Shown: piece by piece, positions 53,068 to 58,057 of the stretch
Layout: each line of letters begins with the position of its first letter
Numbering within the stretch: position 1 is the first letter of the stretch
Source of the DNA: Fluviicola chungangensis
GTDB taxonomy: Bacteria > Bacteroidota > Bacteroidia > Flavobacteriales_D > Crocinitomicaceae
Direction of reading: 5' to 3'
Assembly (NCBI RefSeq): GCF_007558725.1
Contig: NZ_VLPL01000013.1
Coordinates: forward strand, 1-58,057
DNA: 58,057 nucleotides
Notes under the pieces: model-generated
What the model saw: only the letters and a program-made list of their open reading frames with translations
Told to the model about the DNA's origin: nothing
Database searches by the model: none
Position numbers and translations under genes: made by a program

Positions 53068-55161
53068 TTACTGAATTACTACGCGATAGATCTTTTCAGT
53101 ATGTTCGGTCGACAGTTTAAAGAAGTAAGTACCTTTTTGCACCTGACTCAAATTTACAGTATTCATTCCTGGCAGAACGGTGTTGCTTCCAACCTTGATC
53201 GTTCTTCCGTTCACATCTGTAATTTCCAGCTTGAAATTTCCTTCGGCAAATGAAGACTCGATATAAACCACCCCTGTTGATGGATTCGGGTATAAGCTTA
53301 TTTCTTCCAACGCATTTTCATCTACGGATAACCAGTTGCAACTCGTAACCGTAACAACAACACTGGATGTATCATCCGGGCAAAAACCATTTCCTGTAAT
53401 GTATTGGTAATTAAACTGCCCCGGGAAAGTTCCGGTGATTATCTGTGAACCCGGTACTAAATTATGGGTCGGGTCATACCAGTTCCCACCAAAATCAACT
53501 GTCCCTCCCAAACCTGACAACAAATCAACCGGCTCATTCTTACACGCTGTAATTCCTCCATCGATTCCCGCTGCTGACGACGGGTAAATTGTGATCATAG
53601 CCGAAGCAGTATCTTTTAAACATCCTGTTGTGATATAATTTACTGTGACAACTCCAGCGGGTACAAATTGAGGATTGAACATGGAATCATTTACAATAGC
53701 TGCAGGATTTGGAGAGAACGACCATTCACCGATCTCATCATCTTTTACAATTACGCTGTTCAAGTCTACCAATCCTTCTGTTTGACAAACGCTTACTGTT
53801 CCATCCGTTCCTGCTCCCGAACTTCTTTCAATTAAACTGAAATCATCTACCTGAAGGTAATACGAATTTCCATCTGAATTAATACTCAATCCGAATTTAT
53901 ATACTCCGGAAGTCGTTGGTGTGAAACACGTTAAATGACTTGTAAATTCGTCATTCGGAATTTCAGCAGGGGTAATGAATGTTCCGGTAGGTAACGTTTG
54001 AACAATTCCTGTTTGACTATCCAGAGAAACAACTTTTGCATCCCATCCGTCGGAGCCACCTTCCGTAGCGAAATAGAATTTGAATTCATAATTGGTTCCG
54101 GCAGTTAACTGGAATTCGGGAGTCCATAAAGTATCCGGAACATTCCAGGAGAACAATGCCATGTAGTTCATCCCTGAATATGCAGGAACTCCAAGTTGCC
54201 ACGAACCGTCATAATCAGAGAACCACATGTCTTCCGAGGCTGACCAGCAGTTTTGAAAATACCCAAATCCGAGATCCGTCATTGTTTCAAAGTCTTCAGT
54301 CCACGGAAGACTTACGATCGGAGCACAATCAGTAGTCCCGGAAACCAATATCCAATAAGATTCGGTACTTCCGCAATTCGCACGCACATATACATCGTAT
54401 GGCATTCCCGGATCCAATCCACTTAAAGTATACGGATTGGTTGTTACTGATTCGGAGCCCAATTCATTTCCTGTCCCAGGCGCAAAACCCGGCGCCCCAT
54501 ATTCAAGGTCCCACGCCGTTTCTGTTCCGTTAATTGTCCAGGAAAGATCAAATGAATTGGTTCCGGAATTATCGATCGTTAAATCTGAAACCGGTATACA
54601 GGTAACTTCTTCTACCAATACATTATCAACAATCCAATACATGGAATAATCTCCGATCCAGTGAAAACGAACTTGTCCATCGGAAGCCCCGTTCAAATCT
54701 GCCGTAATATCAATCAATATATGTTCCGGGTCATTCGCTGAGGTTACGAAAGAGGAATATACTTCTACCCACGTACTTCCGTTCCAAACTTCAACATATA
54801 TTTGACCGCCAAAATCTGCATCAAAATATTGGTCAAAAGACAGGTAAATGGGATTAGAAGTAACACTTGCATCAAACAGAGGCGTTTCCAAAGCACAATC
54901 TTCCGGAAGTGCGTCGCTTCCATAGTTATCACTATCAAAGATCGCAGCCGGATCAGAAATAGGCATTGTTAAGTTTCTTCCACCGGGATTATCAAATTCC
55001 CATATGTTTCCTCCGCCGTCTAGGTCATTGTTGGTCCAGTTGACGGGTGGTGTTGTTCCTGTTGCGGAACTGAAATCTTCAAATAATAGTACTTGAGCTG
55101 AAAGATTGTTCGATAACTGCAATAGCAAAGAACAACCCAACAAGAGGTAAAATTTCTTCAT
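53068..55161 (-). CDS. T9SS cargo protein, shorter paralogue of the 49164 gene
   Basis: This 697-residue protein from the ATG at 55161 was chosen because its signal peptide (MKKFYLLLGCSLLLQLSNNLSAQ) aligns residue for residue with that of the downstream paralogue; an ATG at 55191 adds ten residues. It has a J-type domain (about 25-190), one fibronectin III (about 192-285), a second J-type domain, two Ig-like segments and a T9SS type A sorting domain (SLYPNPSTGVVYIES...GTYFFKL). It lacks the two GEVED units of its paralogue. Tandem duplication is evident. Confidence 0.92.
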   Translation of the reverse strand: MKKFYLLLGCSLLLQLSNNLSAQVLLFEDFSSATGTTPPVNWTNNDLDGGGNIWEFDNPGGRNLTMPISDPAAIFDSDNYGSDALPEDCALETPLFDASVTSNPIYLSFDQYFDADFGGQIYVEVWNGSTWVEVYSSFVTSANDPEHILIDITADLNGASDGQVRFHWIGDYSMYWIVDNVLVEEVTCIPVSDLTIDNSGTNSFDLSWTINGTETAWDLEYGAPGFAPGTGNELGSESVTTNPYTLSGLDPGMPYDVYVRANCGSTESYWILVSGTTDCAPIVSLPWTEDFETMTDLGFGYFQNCWSASEDMWFSDYDGSWQLGVPAYSGMNYMALFSWNVPDTLWTPEFQLTAGTNYEFKFYFATEGGSDGWDAKVVSLDSQTGIVQTLPTGTFITPAEIPNDEFTSHLTCFTPTTSGVYKFGLSINSDGNSYYLQVDDFSLIERSSGAGTDGTVSVCQTEGLVDLNSVIVKDDEIGEWSFSPNPAAIVNDSMFNPQFVPAGVVTVNYITTGCLKDTASAMITIYPSSAAGIDGGITACKNEPVDLLSGLGGTVDFGGNWYDPTHNLVPGSQIITGTFPGQFNYQYITGNGFCPDDTSSVVVTVTSCNWLSVDENALEEISLYPNPSTGVVYIESSFAEGNFKLEITDVNGRTIKVGSNTVLPGMNTVNLSQVQKGTYFFKLSTEHTEKIYRVVIQ

Positions 55162-55330
55162 AATCTTTGGCATGTTTAAATACAAACACAATGATAATTA
55201 ATCTCACAATCAATTCCTTGTGTAATTTCTTAAGGAAACGTGGATTCCAATAACAAGCAAAAAATTCACTTTTTCCGAGCAAAGAGTTAAGTTTTCATTA
55301 CTTGATCTATCAATAATTGAACGGTTCATT

Positions 55331-55966
55331 TTACCTGGAACATGCCGTATGTTGCCATTGAATCCAATATTCCTGCAAACCTTCTTTTGTTTTGAACAAC
55401 CTGCTTATCCACAACCTTTTGTTTCGTACAATTTTGTTAGGACTGGAAAGCAAATCGAACTTTCTTTTTTTGAGCTCGGGTGTATGTCCCCAGCCGCCGC
55501 AATGATCAAAAGCCGTCATCGCCTGACTTTTAGGAACCCGTTTAAAAGGAATATACACTTTGTATTCCACGTAATTTGAATCGCCATTCATTCCTTTTGT
55601 AGAAATCCGGATGTGATTAAAATCGACTTTACTGTATAAACTGTCCCGATACAATTGTTTCAGTTTTTTTCCAACATACTCACAGATTTTGTTCGAATAT
55701 TGATGTGCTACATCCGTACCGTTCAATTTCAATTGATCGATATACCGTTCCGGCACAAACTCTACTCCCCGATACATTCCACTGCAGGCCGAATCAGTGC
55801 AAAACGGGGTATCGATCACGCAAATAAAAGGCAGATTATGCGATGAGTCCAAAATAAGTTCCTCCTGATTTTCAGTCGCATAAATCTGCCTGTTTCCATT
55901 GCTTTCGCACGAAAGGACAAATGTCAACAAACCAGTATAAGCAATAATCAGGATGGACTTATTCAT
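55331..55966 (-). CDS. lipoprotein of unknown function
   Basis: This 211-residue protein has a lipoprotein signal with lipobox VLSC (Cys about 20). The mature part has several cysteines (C49, C56, C60 in CVIDTPFCTDSAC) and no family I recognise. Near consensus -7 sequence TATTTTCG is about 20 nt upstream. It lies between the T9SS cargo and thioesterase genes on the same strand. Confidence 0.6.
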   Translation of the reverse strand: MNKSILIIAYTGLLTFVLSCESNGNRQIYATENQEELILDSSHNLPFICVIDTPFCTDSACSGMYRGVEFVPERYIDQLKLNGTDVAHQYSNKICEYVGKKLKQLYRDSLYSKVDFNHIRISTKGMNGDSNYVEYKVYIPFKRVPKSQAMTAFDHCGGWGHTPELKKRKFDLLSSPNKIVRNKRLWISRLFKTKEGLQEYWIQWQHTACSR

Positions 55967-56036
55967 GGGAATTTAATTCACAACCGAAAATAGGAAATAT
56001 TATAAAATAAGCGTGGCGCATGGAGTATTATCCGCA

Positions 56037-56426
56037 TTAATCTCTCAGAATCTTCACCGGGTGTTTGTTTTCATCTATTGCAACGAAAGTAAACTCACCT
56101 GTTACCGCTTTTTCACGCACATCCGAATACATGTGTTCGATAAAGATCTCTACCCGGATTTTCAAGCTGGTACTTCCCAGGTAGGTGACTTTACCAATCA
56201 GTTCGACGATCGTACCGGAAGGAATCGGTTTTTTGAAATCTATTTTATCACTGCTCACAGTTACCATTCGCTGCCGGCTGAAACGGGTTGCAGCAATAAA
56301 TGCTACTTCATCCATCAACTGCATGGCTGTTCCTCCGAAAAGGGTATCGTAGTGATTGGTTGTACCGGGGAAAACCGCTTTAAATATGCGCGTTTCTGCT
56401 TTTTGAATGCGTTCTTCTATGTTCAT
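56037..56426 (-). CDS. hotdog-fold acyl-CoA thioesterase
   Basis: This 129-residue YciA/BACH-type acyl-CoA thioesterase has the hotdog signature NHYDTLFGGTAMQLMDEVAFIAATRF (about 24-49), with the catalytic Asp in MDE, and VTVSSDKIDFKKPIPSGTIVEL. It follows the CWC gene by 30 bp, so it probably shares its cobalamin-riboswitch leader. Chain-length preference cannot be read from sequence. Confidence 0.9.
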   Translation of the reverse strand: MNIEERIQKAETRIFKAVFPGTTNHYDTLFGGTAMQLMDEVAFIAATRFSRQRMVTVSSDKIDFKKPIPSGTIVELIGKVTYLGSTSLKIRVEIFIEHMYSDVREKAVTGEFTFVAIDENKHPVKILRD

Positions 56427-56456
56427 TTATTCTGATTGATTACTATTTTCGAGTGC

Positions 56457-56702
56457 TCACAGGTTCTTCTTAAACAGTGTAGAAATACTGGAAAACCGCT
56501 GTTCCAGTAATTTGGTGTTGTACTCCTTTTTCAACTCAAGCATACAGGCCGTACACAAACATTCTTCGTAATTGTCACAGATGTATTGACTTTCATCAAC
56601 CGTTAGATTTACCAATGTACACTGACAGAGGGAAATGGACCCGACTTTACATTCGAAACCGGAATTACATCGTGGACAAACCACTTGTTCATGATTACTC
56701 AT
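56457..56702 (-). CDS. cysteine-rich CWC family protein downstream of a cobalamin riboswitch
   Basis: This 81-residue protein from the ATG at 56702 (MSNHEQVVCPRC) has the cysteine-rich CWC pattern: CPRC, FECK, CQC and CDNYEECLCTAC. An ATG at 56714 or a TTG at 56783 would extend it with less conserved sequence. The leader upstream holds a cobalamin riboswitch and a 33-codon open frame ending at this start. CWC function is unknown; the many Cys suggest metal binding. Its B12-controlled context is unusual and is the best clue to function. Confidence 0.78.
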   Translation of the reverse strand: MSNHEQVVCPRCNSGFECKVGSISLCQCTLVNLTVDESQYICDNYEECLCTACMLELKKEYNTKLLEQRFSSISTLFKKNL

Positions 56703-56796
56703 AAGCTCTTTCATTTGATGTTCTGCGCTCCGAAAAAAGAAGAAAATGGAAAGGAAGATTGATCCCCGGCAAAAAGGAAACAAACAACCTTGACAT
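56695..56796 (-). CDS. 33-codon open frame in the riboswitch leader (possible uORF)
   Basis: ATG at 56796 opens a 33-residue frame (MSRLFVSFLPG...) whose TAA (56695-56697) overlaps the first codons of the CWC gene. It is hydrophobic and has no known relatives to me. The stop-start overlap would allow translational coupling, but it may be chance. Confidence 0.3.
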   Translation of the reverse strand: MSRLFVSFLPGINLPFHFLLFSERRTSNERAYE

Positions 56797-56864
56797 GAGC
56801 TTCAAATCGCGAAAGCTTGGTCAATTCTGCCCACTACCGAATTGGTAACAACAGATGAGAAAAT

Positions 56865-56972
56865 GGCAGGTATCTGACTTCTCCGATGAAGCTCGGAATT
56901 ACAGTTGCGCGACAGTTCGTGATTCACACACGATTCCCTATTATTCCGTTTGTGTTAGCGAAACAGAACCTT
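56865..56972 (-). promoter_or_regulatory. cobalamin (B12) riboswitch
   Basis: Read on the minus strand the segment has the conserved cobalamin-riboswitch order: GGTTCTG (56964-56970), AATAGGGAATC, GTGTGAATCAC, ACTGTCGCGCAACTGTAATT and the B12-box-like GTCAGATACCTGCC ending at 56865. Downstream, CAATTC...GAATTG arms (about 56821-56843) around GGTAGTGGGCA could be the regulatory hairpin. Adenosyl- or methylcobalamin would be expected to reduce expression. It reads into the CWC gene, not the divergent gene at 57064. Confidence 0.92.
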
Positions 56973-57051
56973 TTTCCGGATATTGATTACTTAAAGAACG
57001 TTTGGTAAATGTAAGGATAGTTTTTCACATCGTGATTACATTCACTTTTCA

Positions 57052-57059
57052 TATCTTTG
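57052..57059 (+). promoter_or_regulatory. -7 box 4 nt before the 57064 gene
   Basis: TATCTTTG ends 4 nt before the GTG start at 57064. No TTG at the -33 position. Confidence 0.5.
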
Positions 57060-57063
57060 CCTT

Positions 57064-57444
57064 GTGAAAAAGGTGTTCGTAATCATTCTGTTACCCATTT
57101 TTATGTTTAACAGTGCTCTTGGAGAATTATTCAAGTTGCCCGACTTTCTCATTCATTTCTCAGAACACCGCACACAGGATAAAAGTATTGGAATTTGCGA
57201 CTTCATTTATATGCATTATGTTGGTTCCGATCAAAACGATTCGGACCAGGACAAAGACATGCAATTACCTTTTAAAAAGGTGGAGGATCCTTTTTCCTTT
57301 CAAATAGCCGTTTTTTCAAATTCCAACTTCATTTCGGAGAATCAGTTAGAGTTCATTGACGCCTATTTACAAATCATTTTCAAGAATTCCCAACCTCAAA
57401 CCCCTCCTTTGGCTGAATTATTCAGACCTCCCTGTTGCGCTTAA
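57064..57444 (+). CDS. small exported protein of a Bacteroidota family, function unknown
   Basis: This 126-residue protein starts at GTG with a signal peptide (about 1-19, MKKVFVIILLPIFMFNSALG). The mature part has ELFKLPDFLIHFSEHR, a DFIYMHYVGS segment and a Cys-Cys C-terminus (FRPPCCA). I recall similar small proteins in Bacteroidota near metal or TonB-linked genes, but cannot confirm this. The GTG start follows a -7 box by 4 nt; no ATG start is available upstream. Confidence 0.65.
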   Translation: MKKVFVIILLPIFMFNSALGELFKLPDFLIHFSEHRTQDKSIGICDFIYMHYVGSDQNDSDQDKDMQLPFKKVEDPFSFQIAVFSNSNFISENQLEFIDAYLQIIFKNSQPQTPPLAELFRPPCCA

Positions 57445-57547
57445 TTAAGCCAGGTAACTATTATTCCATTTTTTTAATCTCAAACGCATTTATTGAGGGA
57501 TGAATTCGCATTACTGACATTCCCCTATTCCGGTGTCTAATCATATT

Positions 57548-57970
57548 ATGATGAAACAAATGCTTTTAATTTTTAGTTTGTGTTGCTCCATAGCTCCGGT
57601 ATTCGGACAAAACTGGACAGGAGCAATCGATTCCGATTGGAATAATCCTTCCAATTGGTCCACTGCTCCTTCAAACGGAGACGATATCGTGATTGATCCG
57701 GCAAATTATACCGGTGCCATGGCTCAACCGATTATCAGCTCGAACTCCAATTTCACTCCTGCTGAAATGCTGGTCCAAAACGGAGCTCATCTGACCATTT
57801 CCGCAACATTAAACACTACTGATCGTGTAGAGGTCATCGGAAACGGAACCATGATCACACTCACAAACTCGGGAGCTTTTTCTTTAATTGGAGGCGGAAA
57901 CAACGCCCGTCTGATCTTTGTGGATGATTCCCACGGTGTAGTCCTGAAATCACTTTACAGTAAAAAGTAA
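57548..57970 (+). CDS. short secreted beta-rich protein, possibly truncated
   Basis: This 140-residue protein from the ATG at 57548 has a signal peptide (about 1-20, ending VFGQ) and the motif WTGAIDSDWNNPSNWSTAPSNGDDIVIDP seen at the start of long T9SS surface proteins. The C-terminal part predicts beta strands but ends VVLKSLYSKK with no sorting domain. It could be a truncated gene or a small secreted protein. A GTG at 57533 is an alternative start. Confidence 0.6.
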   Translation: MMKQMLLIFSLCCSIAPVFGQNWTGAIDSDWNNPSNWSTAPSNGDDIVIDPANYTGAMAQPIISSNSNFTPAEMLVQNGAHLTISATLNTTDRVEVIGNGTMITLTNSGAFSLIGGGNNARLIFVDDSHGVVLKSLYSKK

Positions 57971-57974
57971 AGTT

Positions 57975-58057
57975 ATGTCTTATCAATGGAACTCAAAATA
58001 CAGTATTGAAACAGCAATTGAAGTTGCAAGAAAAATTGATAGTGGTGAATTATCATA
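57975..58057 (+). CDS. partial gene cut by the window end
   Basis: A frame opens at the ATG at 57975, 4 bp after the previous stop, and encodes MSYQWNSKYSIETAIEVARK and a few more residues before the window ends. Lys/Ser-rich, AT-rich, not recognised. It may share a transcript with the upstream gene. Confidence 0.5.
   Translation, partial: MSYQWNSKYSIETAIEVARKIDSGELS

Noticed and set aside
56865-57063. Cobalamin riboswitch acting on the plus-strand gene at 57064
   Set aside because: All conserved motifs are in order only on the minus strand, and the plus-strand gene has its own -7 box after the element.
1-58057. Prophage or transposase genes
   Set aside because: No integrase, transposase, capsid or terminase motif was found in any long frame.
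1-58057. tRNA or rRNA genes
   Set aside because: No T-loop-like GGTTCGAATCC or ribosomal core sequence was noticed in the intergenic gaps; a tRNAscan or Rfam search could overturn this.

Overview
The window comes from a Bacteroidota genome, most likely Flavobacteriales, and possibly close to Fluviicola/Crocinitomicaceae (inferred from gene content, not searched). Signs of this are type IX secretion (T9SS) C-terminal sorting domains of both types (A at 49164-52712 and 53068-55161, B/gliding-type at 24615-29639), SprB-like repeats, a TonB receptor paired with a DUF4249 lipoprotein, many '...FSQ/AQ' signal peptides, and promoters of the Bacteroidota form TTG-N19-TAnnTTTG. No tRNA, rRNA or CRISPR array was seen.

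Region 1, 1-5700 (accessory). A visibly AT-rich four-gene minus-strand operon encodes, in transcription order, a GHKL ATPase fused to a histidine kinase, a receiver-domain protein with no DNA-binding output domain, an HNH nuclease and an N6-adenine DNA methyltransferase. The genes are separated by 3 bp or overlap. This looks like a phosphorelay-linked restriction-modification or defence system and is the strongest candidate for something undescribed. A 42-bp tandem repeat lies just past its 3' end. A divergent RadC-like JAB protein and a cluster of palindromic intergenic repeats mark its right side.

Region 2, 6.5-24.6 kb (mostly core). Genes are bioA/bioD, pheT, a TonB receptor with DUF4249, an acyltransferase pair resembling glycine-lipid synthesis enzymes, a DinB-like protein, ribonuclease Z, a STAS protein, pyrB/pyrR, an eIF1/SUI1 protein, a GDPD lipoprotein, a 46-residue Cys-rich protein with a perfect promoter, an HDAC-family deacetylase and a SiaB-like kinase.

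Region 3, 24.6-46 kb. A 1674-residue SprB-repeat surface protein is followed by a YkgJ protein, a disulfide-less flavoprotein, folD, clpC, gyrA, a TPR protein, an esterase, a retropepsin-like protease and a DoxX/thioredoxin membrane protein. Related palindromes sit at gene ends at 31.75-34.5 kb.

Region 4, 44.6-58 kb. A DUF427-egtB-egtD ergothioneine-type operon is followed by pirin, GNAT and PhnA genes, two paralogous T9SS cargo proteins, and a cobalamin riboswitch reading into a small cysteine-rich CWC gene and an acyl-CoA thioesterase gene. The window ends inside an unidentified gene.

A recurring feature is that seven genes have a perfect TAnnTTTG -7 box ending only 4-5 nt before the start codon, which predicts leaderless or nearly leaderless transcripts. 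All family assignments are from reading the sequence; no database search was run.
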